A DNA stretch of 64,000 nucleotides from Ottelia alismoides (taxonomy: Eukaryota; Streptophyta; Magnoliopsida; Alismatales; Hydrocharitaceae). The stretch spans positions 1 to 64,000 of the forward strand of contig JAZKJV010008870.1 of assembly GCA_037367405.1 (NCBI GenBank). Reading direction: 5' to 3'. A program made the position numbers and the translations under genes. Shown one piece after another: positions 43,961 through 54,428 of the stretch. Under the pieces are notes generated by a model. That model was not told where the DNA came from. It worked only from the letters and a program-made list of their open reading frames with translations, and ran no database searches. Each line of letters opens with the position of its first letter. Position 1 is the first letter of the stretch.

Positions 43961-44163
43961 CCGCCTTGCTGAAAAAGAAGGCGCCTGGATCTGGAACATC
44001 GTGAACTCCAAAAACATCCAGACTCAGGGTTTCAAGAAACCATAAATCCCAACACTATAACTTAATCTTAGATCAACTTGCTCCATAAAAATAATCTTCA
44101 AACAAAACATTACAATCGAATCTCGAATTGATAAAGAATATTAAATCCTCGAGAAATGAACCC

Positions 44164-44175
44164 GCTCTGATACCA
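44164..44175 (-). other. Primer-binding site (tRNA-iMet type)
   Basis: GCTCTGATACCA on the plus strand, that is TGGTATCAGAGC in the sense of the element, complementary to the 3' end of initiator tRNA-Met. It touches the LTR directly. Confidence 0.95.
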
Positions 44176-44492
44176 TGTTATAAAATATGAAGCGGAAGCA
44201 AAACATGGAATAAAGATAAAGAACAAAGAAAGAACGTGGGATTTAACGTGGAACCCTACTCCGTGAGGAGCGGGATGAAACCACGGGAGAAGCCCTCAAA
44301 GGGGCGTGTTTCTCTATTGACTTTCTCAATGAGTACAGGAGGTCTGGGGCTCCTTATATAGCCTTCCCAGAGCCTCCAAGTCCCACCCACAGGCGGTATG
44401 GGACTAAACACAGGATGGGGGTAAATGGATCTTCTCCAGGATCCATTTACCCTGCTACAACACAATAGGCGCATACAACTTATACTCCAACA
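44176..44492 (-). repeat. 5' LTR of Copia-type element 1
   Basis: Same 317-bp sequence as the left LTR with one difference. Carries the minus-strand promoter TATA box TATATAAGG at 44352-44360. Confidence 0.95.
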
Positions 44493-44497
44493 CTTAC

Positions 44498-45039
44498 CAA
44501 TCACGCCAAAATAGATTTGTCATTCCTATCCCGATTGATACTGTATACATATATCAGATCCCTTATCATGGTGTTACATTATATAGAAGTGGTATAACAA
44601 TAGTAACAACAAAACATCTTCCCACATTAAATAGGATCGGATATAGATGTGGTAATAGAGATATATATAATTTCGTAGCTATAGCATCTCACGGAAACCG
44701 GTTGCTTCCAGGAGACGAGGCGGTTTAAACATAATGCGTTGAGTCATATTCTCCTGCTTCTATAAGTTAACCACTAGTGACCATCTCGGGGAAAATGAGA
44801 GGAGCAAAGCAAAGTTAATAGCATACTCCGAAACACGGAAGGAGTGTCTTGTGAGTAGCAAAAGCAAGGAGTATGTGTTCATGGACACTTAACTTTGTGT
44901 GCACTAAAAACTTGGCCCTTGGAGAGATTGCCAGCTTTTGTGAAATTTTTTTTTACAACATTGGGTGGATTTAGACCATTCAACAGCAATATGTTCCCAT
45001 TTAAAGCTCGCCTCTTCTCACATCCACTAATGATTTATT
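44498..45039. other. Unassigned sequence
   Basis: Nothing recognised; frames are short. Confidence 0.3.
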
Positions 45040-46137
45040 TAATTTTTAGTTAAAACATGAAAAATGTTTATTATTGTACTTAATATTTTATTATAATTTT
45101 TATTTATTTATACAAGTTAATTCATTATATGTTACTTTTTGGAAGTTCATCATAGGTATATTTACCTATATTTTAAGTATTTTATTTTTATTTCCTCTTT
45201 TAGATTTTATTATTTTATCTACATGTTTTATATTTTACAACTTAATTAAATACACATGAATATATTTTTGTTATATTTTATGAAATAATATATACACTTA
45301 AATAAATATATGTATTGATTATATAGATGTATGTGTGTAAATTTTATCTATGTATTTGTGTGTACTTATTTATTTATTTCGTTTTCATTCTTTTCTTGTT
45401 TAATTCTGTAAATGTATTTCATATATTATTTAAAAATTATAAAAAATTAAAATAGTGAAAAATATAAAGACTAAATAAATTGATTTTTTTATTCATGTAT
45501 ACTATACAACAGGGGTTCAAAATCTAACTTTTCATCTTAACTTCAAATTGAATGAAACCACCTTCATTAAATAGCTTATTGAATTTTATATACAACTAAA
45601 GGCGAGCTTGATCAATTTTGATACATTGTGGAGAAGATACATGTCTGTGAAGTTTGGCTTTTGAAGATACATGTTTGTGAAGTTTGGCTTTTGACTTTTT
45701 ATTTCAAGCGTATAAAGCACTTTCTTTCTGTGACGTAAATTTTATATTTTCTATGTATTTTTTACAACTTTCATGTACAAAGTTTATTTCTTTTATGTAT
45801 AAATGATAAAGAATTAAATAGGTCCCAAAATAGACTTATTAAGGAATAAAAAATTAAGATTTTATTTTATTTTTAACCATATCTCCTCCTACATTATTCC
45901 TGATCGACCCAATCATCATGATGTCTAGGTCTCGGGGTTTAGGGTCATTCAATATCTATGGCATTTTATTTTTTCTCTTTTTATTCTTTTATTTTGGCTT
46001 TAAATATAGTATTTTATACAACATTTACACTGTAAATAGTAGGTTATTTTGTTGAATATAATACTATATACATGCATTTAGCTAACGTTTAAAGGTAAAA
46101 AATGAAAGAATAAAAGTGATGAAATGAAGATTCATCA
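45040..46137 (-). repeat. Gypsy LTR fragment, minus strand
   Basis: From 46137 on the minus strand it starts TGATGAATCTTCATTTCATC and matches block by block the LTR at 5394: TTAGCTAAATGCATGTATAT, GACCCTAAACCCC, TCATGATGATTGGGTCGATC and an AATAATGTAGGAGGAGATA block. A 27-bp direct duplication (GATACATGT..TTTGGCTTTTGA) occurs at 45640-45692. Similarity stops near 45040, so it is a truncated LTR. Confidence 0.65.
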
Positions 46138-46997
46138 AACACTTCAAACGAACCCCGTGAAATCAATGTTTCCATCAATTTTGATGTCGGATTTTACCAA
46201 TTAAAAGATGTCTTCTGATGATTTGTCCCTCTTTACCGTGGGCAATAAAAATGCTGCTTTGGGAAAAAAAAGTAAGAAAATACCCCTGAACTTGCACGAT
46301 ACTAATGGAGGTTACTTAAACCAACCTTGAGTATCTATATTTCACTGGTAAGGATGATTCTAATCACTGCGAAGGGATTTTCTTATTTTTATGTGAAAAA
46401 TTCTAGTTATTAAATCAATGCAACTTGAGAGAACAAATACTTTAAATTTTTTCCCATAAAAATTGCATTTACTTTTTATTTATAAAACACCAAGTTTACA
46501 TGCATCTAATGGACTAGCAATTACTTTGCAGTACTATTTTGTATGTATGTTAATTTTTTTTTACACTTATATTTCAACAATATACAGGAGGATATTTTCC
46601 TAACTAAAACATGAAATAAATTTATATACATAAAGAAACTTGACATTATAACGAAGGAGGGTGAGGGATGAAGACGGGGAGGGACAACACGTCTTCTCGA
46701 TAGCGAAAGGAGATGGCAACGAATGGGGCAGAGAACGAGGCTGCGTGTTGCCCATTATCACGCGTACACGAAGCATGCACGCATGTGCGTGTGGGCATGC
46801 ACGCGCGGACACACACATGCTCTCTAATGGTCATGCCACTTCTTGGTCCGTTCTTATTCTGAAGGGAGTTTTGGCTTGGGGGCACCATCGGTTTCTTATT
46901 TTGCAGGAGCAATGGAGCATGTGGTTTTGAATATTAGCTAAGGAGAATGCTTGAGATGCCGGTGCACTAATTGAAACTAACGTCTCAATCATCGGGG
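46138..46997. other. Unassigned sequence with a CA/GC-rich tract
   Basis: No gene recognised. An alternating purine-pyrimidine stretch (GCATGCACGCATGTGCGTG and neighbours, about 46770-46820) makes spurious frames on both strands. Confidence 0.35.
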
Positions 46998-47206
46998 CGC
47001 GGATCCATCCTCCTCAGTCAGCAGAGTCTGCAGTAACCGTTTGAGCTACTCGATCTTGATCGAGCGGTTCACGTGATTTTGCACGGTACAGACCCACAAA
47101 AAGTGATAAATCATTTAAACCACTCGATTAATATCGAGCGGCTCAAATGAGTACTACAGATTCTGCTGGCTTTCCCGCTGCAGCAGATGATCCATGTCCT
47201 CCTCCG
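46998..47206. mobile_element. Foldback MITE, copy 1
   Basis: Inverted repeat with arms GATCCATCCTCC..AGCAGAGTCTGCAG on the left and the complement near 47165-47205, and a conserved core with CGAGCGGTTCACGTGATTTTG, split by 'CGGTACAGACCCACAAAAAGTG', and a complementary GATTAATATCGAGCGG. The same core occurs at 47959-48134 and 63091-63232. No coding capacity; the target duplication is not clear. Confidence 0.65.
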
Positions 47207-47536
47207 CAACCTTCACCCGCATTATCTGGTCGCCCCTAACGTCGATTTCTCTTGTTGGAGTGGACTTAGATTCCAGCAGGTGGAGGGGCAACCTGAGACC
47301 ATCTATCTCCTTCGAACACGGGATGACATGATGACTCTGAGGTGGTAGTGGCGGAGGAGAGGGACAGGACGCAGATTTTTAGGAGCTGGCGTCTCAAACA
47401 CAGCCCGCGCCTTCTTTGATACTACCTAAGAAGCCCTTAACTAGTGCCACCCACTCCTATAGGTTCTCCTCTCAGCCGTCCACATTCTCCTTGTTGGGAG
47501 CAGGTCCTCTGGTTTAGGTTTAACTACAACAAGGTC
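47207..47536. other. Spacer between foldback elements
   Basis: No gene recognised. Confidence 0.3.
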
Positions 47537-47859
47537 TGTTATCCCCTTTTTTCTTGTGAAAATCTTATCAAAAATCCAACTGTATGGATTCGATTAATGA
47601 ATATTAACCTATATACCCATCAAGTTTCGTTTTGATCAAATATTCCTAACTATTTCATCTTAATGGTAAAAGAAAGAGTCAACCTCGGTCAGACTCGAAA
47701 AGCATTTTAAATTCGAGTTTTTCTTTACCTTTGAAATGGACTAAGCTAGAATTACCAATCAAAAGGAAGCTCGGTGGACATGTAGAAAAGTATGCATAAA
47801 TTGAATCCATACAGTTGAATTTTCGGTAAGATTTTCCAGAAAAAAAAGGGAATACAGCG
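47537..47859. mobile_element. Foldback MITE, long-arm type
   Basis: The left arm (CCCTTTTTTCTTGTG, TCCAACTGTATGGATTC, AATATTAACCTATATACCC) is complementary to the right arm (CATACAGTTGAATTTTCGG, TTTTCCAGAAAAAAAAGGG) over roughly 130 bp with mismatches. The order of blocks resembles the MULE-type foldback at 40769-41190 (TCCAACCTTATAGATTGAATC), so the two may be distant relatives. Confidence 0.6.
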
Positions 47860-47958
47860 CCCTGCTTCTCGTCCGCCCCTCTGCGTACCTTACCTCCATC
47901 TCCGTCATTTCACGTCAAGCACATGCTTCAACCCGCAGCACTGCAACGAGCGTATGAT

Positions 47959-48134
47959 GGATCGTCTGCTGTAGCGGAAACTGCTAACCGCTGGAGCAGC
48001 TCCAATCTTGATTGAGCGGTTCGTATAATTTTACACTTTTTGTGGGTCTGTACTGTCCAGAATCGTGCGAATCGCTTGATCAAGATAGAGCGTCTCAAGC
48101 AATTACAGCAGACACACACCACAACAGACGATCC
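47959..48134. mobile_element. Foldback MITE, copy 2
   Basis: Arms GGATCGTCTGCTGTAG on the left and CAACAGACGATCCA on the right; core TTACACTTTTTGTGGGTCTG with flanking GATTGAGCGGTTCG and GCTTGATCAAGATAGAGCG. It is in reverse orientation relative to copy 1 but belongs to the same family. Confidence 0.7.
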
Positions 48135-49003
48135 ACTCTACCACGACGAGGGCATGCACCGCGTCACTTTTGTGGCTCAGGCCGCATTGCTCTTCGTCAT
48201 GCTAATGCAATGCCAGCGACGTGCTCCCGGAGGATCTGCTCCCCAACTATATAATCAATCTTCTTTTAGTTAATACAACACTTCCGCGGGTGCCCTTAGA
48301 TACTAGTACCATATTGAAATAAATCCGATAAGTGTTATATAGAATCAGTTCCAAGAGCTATCCGTTGGAATGGATTTAATCGACTCATGGTTTGATAACG
48401 GTGGATACCCGTCTCATGAGCACCCCTTGTGTTAAGCGGCCATCTTCCTCTGCGCGTGACCGATCGTCTTCTTCGGCTAATGCCGTAGTCTTCCTGCCAG
48501 GACCATCTCCTCCTTACTTGCTATGTCTTTTGCCTCTCTCTCCTTTATTTACCATGTGAAGTTAATGTTTCATGTTTATTTTAAATGCCAGTTTGATTAG
48601 CATAAGTTTAGTCAAATGAGATTTTTACTATCATTATTTAACTAATCATGCGTAAAAATTTGGCAGGTTAGATAGTTCTGCTTTGAATATTTTTAATAAA
48701 AAAAATTAGTTTTGGTGCCACATCTTGTTGATTGCCACGAATATTGTGTGGCAACAAGCCTTCCACATCAACTTTTGCGTATGATTTGGATGGCTTATTG
48801 TGTTTTTAAATAAAGCGGTATGTATTACTTTCCATCGTCATATTATATACACATTACAGAAGTCAGTGTACATGATCTCATCGTAACTCCACTTGATAAA
48901 ATGTATACTATAGCTTCCGTTTTTAATGAAAAATACATCGTATAGTTGGAGACCAACTACCCATGATCATTCAAATCAAGTTCCTTTGTTATCAAGTAGG
49001 TGA
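48135..49003. other. Unassigned sequence
   Basis: Nothing recognised. ATTAT at 49004-49008 is the target duplication of the next element. Confidence 0.3.
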
Positions 49004-49008
49004 ATTAT

Positions 49009-49325
49009 TGTTATAAACTAGAAAGCGGAAGCAAAACATGGAATAAAAGAATAAGAACAAAGAAAGAACAGCGGGATTTAACGTGGAACCCTACTCCGTG
49101 AGGAGCGGGATGAAACCACGGGAGAAGCCCTCAAAGGGACGTGTTTTTCTATTACTTTTCTCAATGAGTACAGGAGGTCTGGGGCTCCTTATATAGCCTT
49201 CCCAGAGCCTCCAAGTCCCACCACTGGTCCATGTGGGACTAAACACTGGATGGGGTAAATGGATCTTCTCCAGGATCCATTTACCCTGCTACAACACAAT
49301 AGATGCACTACCAAATACTCCAACA
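49009..49325 (-). repeat. 3' LTR of Copia-type element 2
   Basis: 317 bp, TGTTATAAACTAG ... AATACTCCAACA on the plus strand. Confidence 0.95.
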
Positions 49326-50139
49326 CTCCCCCTCAAGCTGGAGCATGCAATGCTCAGCTTGGACAAACAAACAGAAAGAAACTCAACTCACGCTACAGGA
49401 CACTACGGACAATATCAACCCAACGCGCACATGCTGCAATCGAGGACGTTGCTTCTCATGCCATGCAGGTGAGGAGGACGAACGGGCTGGAGTGTGAGTC
49501 AACTGAAGACTCGGAATCTGACCATCGAGTCTGAAACTGCACCTGAAGTCTCCTCGTCGGAGAACTGGGACTCTCCCATCTGGCTCAGTGAACGGTGCAC
49601 TGCTCTGGTGTACCTATGATACCACATGAAAACCCTTGCCCTCAATGGCATAGGGAATGGTCCTCCGCTCTGGAGTCCCTATGGCTCACATGAGAACTCT
49701 GGCCTGACAACTAGAAGAATGATGGGGACCTCTGACAATGATGGCAACTTATGCTCATCTGACAATGACCGCACACTCGTGCGTGTCTGAAACTGGAGAC
49801 TCGAAAGACAATCGTCGAGTCTGAACAACTGCGCATCAAACTGGGACTCGGAATCTGAACGTCGAGTCTGAAACTGCGCATGAAATCTCTTTATCTGAAC
49901 AACTTGTAGAGTCTGAAAATATGATTGGTCTGGCAATCTGCATCAATCTGGATCTGAACCGAATAGACCTGTGACTCTACATATACTCCCCCTTTCTCCC
50001 ATACTTGTCGGAAAATGAACATCGACAATGTTGGGAGAAGACAACAATAATGGGGAAGACAACATAAAAACTCTTTGCCGATAATGATAATAATTTTTTT
50101 TCGACTTTTGCTTCTCATTTTTTTTGAAAAATTGCATAC

Positions 50140-50310
50140 GGCTTTTCTTTGTATGCGACTCTTTCAAAGAAAAATTTTTTTTTACTATGCGTACGGCTTT
50201 TTTTTTTAATTGTACGCGCCTCTTTTCCTCAAAACATTTTTTTCTTCCTTTTTTTTGCAAAACTTTGCGTACGGCTTTTTATTGTACGCGTCTTTTTTTT
50301 TCTTTTTTTT
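50140..50310 (-). repeat. GTACGG-CTTTTT repeat block
   Basis: Three degenerate units of about 65 bp: 'GCATACGGCTTTTC..TGTATGCGAC', 'TGCGTACGGCTTTTT..TTGTACGCGCC' and 'TGCGTACGGCTTTTTA..TGTACGCGTC'. Each is a small hairpin (GTACGG..GTACGC-type arms). Element 1 has two comparable units at 42855-42945. Confidence 0.65.
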
Positions 50311-50559
50311 AAATCAATCCACCTCCTTTTTTTCTCTCTTTTTTTCTTTTTCTTTTTTTGGTAATGCTATTGGGCCCATTCGGCCCTGGAAGAAACATGC
50401 GCAGCTTAGTAGGGCTGAAAAGAAATAGCCATCCACGCCCCTCCCTTTTTTTTCCTTTTTTTTTACGCCAGGCCCCCACCTCCCTTTTTGTTTATAAAAT
50501 AGGACCACTCTGGGCCCATACCGTAACACAAACAGCAAAATTTTTGTTGTTAGGGTTCC

Positions 50560-51400
50560 CAGCAGGAAACCTTTGTTTCACGCCGCCGAGGGTTGCATGG
50601 TGGTGCTTGCGCCGCTTGGGTGCCAACTGCACAGGAGACCTGGCAGGGAGATGCACCGCCGCACGACGCGCCTGGAAGGATCGCTCTCATGCTTGAGCCC
50701 TTGCATGGGAGGGCTCGTCGCCCGCATGGAGCCTTCTCGAGATCGAGCGCGGAGCTCGCGATGCTTGGAGATGTGTCGCCGAGATGGGAGGAACCGTCGC
50801 CTGAGAGAGGCGGCTCCGATGAGGGGCTATGGGGGCTTCGCGGGAGTTGCGTTGCTTGGTCGAGATTGAAGATGGCACGCGAGGAGAGGTGGCTTCACCG
50901 CCAACGAGAGAGAGAGCCTCTTGGGGGCGGCGCCGCCTGGATGGAGCAGATGCGCAGGGGGTCCTCCGCCTGCTGGAGGTTGGCGGCAAGAGCCCGCCGC
51001 TTGGGGCCACGTGGGAGATGTCGCATGGTGCCGCCGCGGAAGGAGAGGGCGAGCGGCACGCCTGGAGTGCGCGAGCCCTTGCGGCTCCTTTGTTGATGGA
51101 GAGATTTGGGTTTGCACTGTTTGCGCTTGGAAGCTGTGTGGAGGGTGCGCTCGCCTGGCCCTTAACCTTGTGGTCATGGGTTCGGGCCACTTGCAGCGAG
51201 ATCGCTGGTATCGAAAGAGGGAGACGGAATCAACGCCGCTGTATTGGAGCCTGGACCGCGAGATGCTTGGAGACTGCATGTTATCTCCTCGTGAGGATGT
51301 AAATGAGATCCTGGTTGCGAGAGGGGAACATGAAGCTGATGACGCCTGAAGGGGGTAGGGGGCGTCGCCGAGATCGATGATGCGTCTGCGCCTCCTCATG
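50560..51400 (-). other. GC-rich leader of Copia-type element 2
   Basis: GC-rich block close to the primer site with many overlapping frames on both strands (up to 204 residues on the minus strand, 167 on both). They are A/R/P/S-rich, overlap each other and show no domain, so none is called a gene. Confidence 0.5.
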
Positions 51401-51596
51401 GAACAGATCTGGAAGAGAAATGCTACAGCAGGGGACAACATATAGATATTCCAGAAATTAGGGTTTCAATCGAAACCCTAGAACTTGACAGAACTTGATA
51501 AAATCATAATCACGATCTTTATAAAGAAGATCTACAAGAACAAACACTAATCGAATCTTGAACAAATAAAAAACTTGAAATTCTCAAGATCGACCC

Positions 51597-51608
51597 GCTC
51601 TGATACCA
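51597..51608 (-). other. Primer-binding site (tRNA-iMet type)
   Basis: GCTCTGATACCA on the plus strand, directly adjoining the 5' LTR of element 2. Confidence 0.95.
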
Positions 51609-51925
51609 TGTTATAAACTAGAAAGCGGAAGCAAAACATGGAATAAAAGAATAAGAACAAAGAAAGAACAGCGGGATTTAACGTGGAACCCTACTCCGTG
51701 AGGAGCGGGATGAAACCACGGGAGAAGCCCTCAAAGGGACGTGTTTTTCTATTACTTTTCTCAATGAGTACAGGAGGTCTGGGGCTCCTTATATAGCCTT
51801 CCCAGAGCCTCCAAGTCCCACCACTGGTCCATGTGGGACTAAACACTGGATGGGGTAAATGGATCTTCTCCAGGATCCATTTACCCTGCTACAACACAAT
51901 AGGTGCACTACCAAATACTCCAACA
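51609..51925 (-). repeat. 5' LTR of Copia-type element 2
   Basis: 317 bp, one difference from the other LTR. TATA box TATATAAGG on the minus strand at 51787-51795. Confidence 0.95.
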
Positions 51926-51930
51926 ATTAT

Positions 51931-52802
51931 TATGCGTTCATCCCCGCAAAAACTATGCATGATATTTTTTTCATCAACCAGCCTGAGCAAAACAAAAATA
52001 AAAATAATAGCGGAAATAGATCCATATAAAAAATTTATCAATATACACAATACATATACACAAGGATGAATCGATAATCAGCTTCCTCAGTTCACCTGCA
52101 ATTAATTTTTGCCTTTTCAAATACATTGGGTTTGGGGAAAAGGTGAGAAGCTTCCTTCAATTGATCATTAAATCGATATTGTTACTAGTAACGAAAACGT
52201 CTTTGGATGACCGACGATCATTTTCAGTAATTGTGGGAAAGGAAAATATAGATGATACAGAGAAACCTTACCTTAACGTGTTTATATTACCCTCCCAACC
52301 CAGACTCGTTGACCGAGCATCGAGATCACAATGCCGATAGTATATGGTACGATAGTGAGTTTTCGTTTGACCTTCTTGGAGGGTTTGGCGAGGCAATTCT
52401 TCAATTGAGTTCAGCATAATATATGATTAGGATTTAAAGCATATTAACATGTATTATAGACTCAGTTATAAGTATTCATGTAAGAAAATACTTATTTACT
52501 CTTCAAAAAAAAAGACTCAGTTATTTAATTACCCTATTAAGGAGAAATGGGTGCAAATGAAGACTGCGGTTTTATGAACATGTTTTTCATTCTTCCAAGC
52601 TTTGTTTGATTCGTTTTAATAATTGTACTCTTATGCCAGTACTATACATGCACCATCATACACGTCATTTAAGGATTTCTGATCTGTTTGTATCTTAACC
52701 ATCTGACGCGGGTGGAAAAATCATTGTATGCACCTCCTCTTCCCTTATCATAATCCAACAAGACGGGGATCCTGAGGAGGGGGTGGGGGTGGGGGAGGGA
52801 GG
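51931..52802. other. Unassigned sequence
   Basis: No gene recognised. A G-rich run (GGGGGTGGGGGTGGGGGAGG) lies at about 52779-52800. Confidence 0.3.
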
Positions 52803-52810
52803 GTTAGAGG

Positions 52811-54063
52811 CAGTGGCGGACCCAGAATTACGGACTAGGCAATGCACCAAATAATAAAAGGATTACAATACTAAAGAAATCATTATAAACATCTATATGC
52901 ATATAGATATATAAAGAAGTAGTTTACATATAAAGTAATATTTTAAAATCCACATGTGGACTTTATGTTGTCCTCATCTAGTTTTTCTTGTTTTAAAACA
53001 AGTTGCAATATCAACATTAGTAATAAATTCAAATATTTATATTTCATGTATTCTGATTTCTCTTATTCAGAGAATGAAAAATCATATGCCATATTTAAAA
53101 CAATAAGAGATATAAAACATTCCACATTGATAAGCTTAACATCAACAATACGGATGAGAAAATCCACCCAATCATTATATCCGTTAAGTATATTCTATTT
53201 TTTATGTTTAACTCTTTAATTAATAATTTATGGATATGTATTGCTGTCTTAATTCCTCGCACTTGGAGTGATATCGAGATACCTTGAAGTTAAATCAAAA
53301 TTTATAGCTTTCAAGAACATATTGAAGAAAGACACTACGGTAATTTTCTATTAAGGTCGACTCCAATTAATTTCAAAGAGATGCTACTCAAACATAAAAT
53401 TTATTAAGGAGAAAAAATAGATGATGGGGAGCTGGATATGAGAAATAAATTATTTCCATTTTAGAAATTTGATAACAATGAATAAAATCAAACTTAATCC
53501 ACCTTATTGTATAGCACAGATTTTGTTACATGCATTTTGGAGTGCATTATGTAGATTTGCAATAATGGGGAGTAATGCATGTGAGGGTCTAAGGAGACAA
53601 GTGATGGTTCACGGGCTGTAAATAGGATAGAGGCGCAACATGTCAACAAGAAAGTTGGAGGTGCGCGGAGGCAGGGGAACAACGCGTTCGAGAGGAAGGT
53701 CAAGGTATAATGGGTCTGTGAGGGAGCCGGGGCATGAAAAGATAGAGAGGAAGGCCCTTTTGCGATGCATCAAAAAGAAAGACATTGTGCATCCAGCGAG
53801 GGAGACGGAGAGCAACACGCATGAGGGGAAGTTCAAGGAGCAATAAGTGCACGAGGGAGCCAAACTGAACATTTGACGCGTGAGGAGGGAGACGTGATGG
53901 AGTAACGAAGGGCACCAAGAGTTGTTTTACGATTTCAACAATAGATAGAGAGACACATATGACAAATCAGATTACTTTGATAGGGTACAAAAGAAACAAT
54001 TCAAATATCTCCACAAATGGATGGGGGTATGCCCCCCATGTCGAAAGCATAGGTCCGCCCATG
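52811..54063. mobile_element. hAT-like relic, 1253 bp, 8-bp TSD
   Basis: The left end CAGTGGCGGACCCAG and the reverse complement of the right end, CATGGGCGGACCTATG, are hAT-type termini. Flanking 8-mers are GTTAGAGG (52803-52810) and GCTAGAGG (54064-54071), one difference, fitting the 8-bp hAT duplication. There is no hAT transposase motif in the interior; frames at 53494-53918 are short and not domain-bearing. Part of the element together with its right flank occurs again from 55556. Confidence 0.65.
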
Positions 54064-54428
54064 GCTAGAGGGGGAATAGGGATCCATATGTATGAGAATA
54101 GCATATAAACTTCCCTGAGGTTAGAACTTTCTGTATTCTCAATATTTTCTTCTTCTCCACACAGTCAAACCGATCGTCACTATCCAAGAATGTAGTCCAA
54201 TTACCGGTGAACCTTGTAAATCCATGTATCTTCGTAATTGCGTAATTGATCGTGTTTGTGTGTGCTTTCTCAATTCGCAACAAAGACAAATATAAATCCC
54301 TCTTATCCTCCCCCTCTCTTTATTCACTCTTGTGTGTATGCGGGTGCGCGTGTGTGTGGGTGTGCATGTGTGCATGTGCATGCGCAGGCACGTGTGTGTG
54401 TGTGCGCGCGCGCACGCGCGTACGTGTA
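53738..54428 (+). repeat. Segmental tandem repeat, unit A
   Basis: Homologous block by block to 55556-55697 plus 61653-62221. Shared landmarks are GAGGAAGGCCCTTTTG, GATGCATCAAAAAGAAAGAC, TAAGTGC..GAGGGAGCCAAAC, ACAAATCAGATTACTTTGAT, TAAACTTCCCTGAGGTTAGA and a final (GT)n tract. It starts within the hAT relic and passes its right end, so the duplication is younger than that insertion. Unit A shows the unoccupied site of the Harbinger insertion (53870-53880). Confidence 0.8.
54325..54428. repeat. (GT)n/(GC)n tract
   Basis: Alternating purine-pyrimidine tract ending in 'GCGCGCGCACGCGCGTACGTG', composition favourable to Z-DNA. It continues beyond the inserted hAT-like element at 55327-55460. Confidence 0.85.

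Larger units (their letters stand above)
41665..44492 (-). mobile_element. Non-autonomous Copia-type LTR element 1 (2828 bp)
   Basis: Complete element on the minus strand with identical-size LTRs (41665-41981 and 44176-44492, 317 bp each, one difference by eye) and a perfect 5-bp target duplication CTTAC (41660-41664 and 44493-44497). The tRNA-iMet primer site lies inside the right LTR and a polypurine tract, CTCCCCCTCAA on the plus strand, inside the left LTR, so transcription runs from right to left. The roughly 2.2-kb interior has no gag, protease, integrase or RT motif, so it depends on a partner Copia. The part next to the 5' LTR is GC-rich (43200-43960). The part next to the polypurine tract has repeated CTCCTCGTCGGAG words. 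It shares both ends and much of the left interior with element 2 at 49009. Confidence 0.9.
49009..51925 (-). mobile_element. Non-autonomous Copia-type LTR element 2 (2917 bp)
   Basis: Same family and orientation as element 1. LTRs at 49009-49325 and 51609-51925, 317 bp each with one difference by eye (AGATGCACTA against AGGTGCACTA); target duplication ATTAT on both sides (49004-49008 and 51926-51930). Primer site GCTCTGATACCA at 51597-51608; polypurine tract CTCCCCCTCAA at 49326. No gag or pol. The interior next to the polypurine tract and a central block with TGCGTACGGCTTTTT words match element 1; the GC-rich leader (50560-51400) does not obviously match. It depends on a partner Copia for all proteins. 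Confidence 0.9.

Noticed and set aside
43080..43972. 225-residue minus-strand and 157-residue plus-strand frames in Copia-type element 1
   Set aside because: Same reasons; the minus-strand frame runs from the GC-rich leader into a T-rich stretch without any recognisable protein feature.
50573..51441. Frames of 142-204 residues on both strands in Copia-type element 2
   Set aside because: Mutually overlapping in several frames, low complexity, no domain, not shared with element 1.
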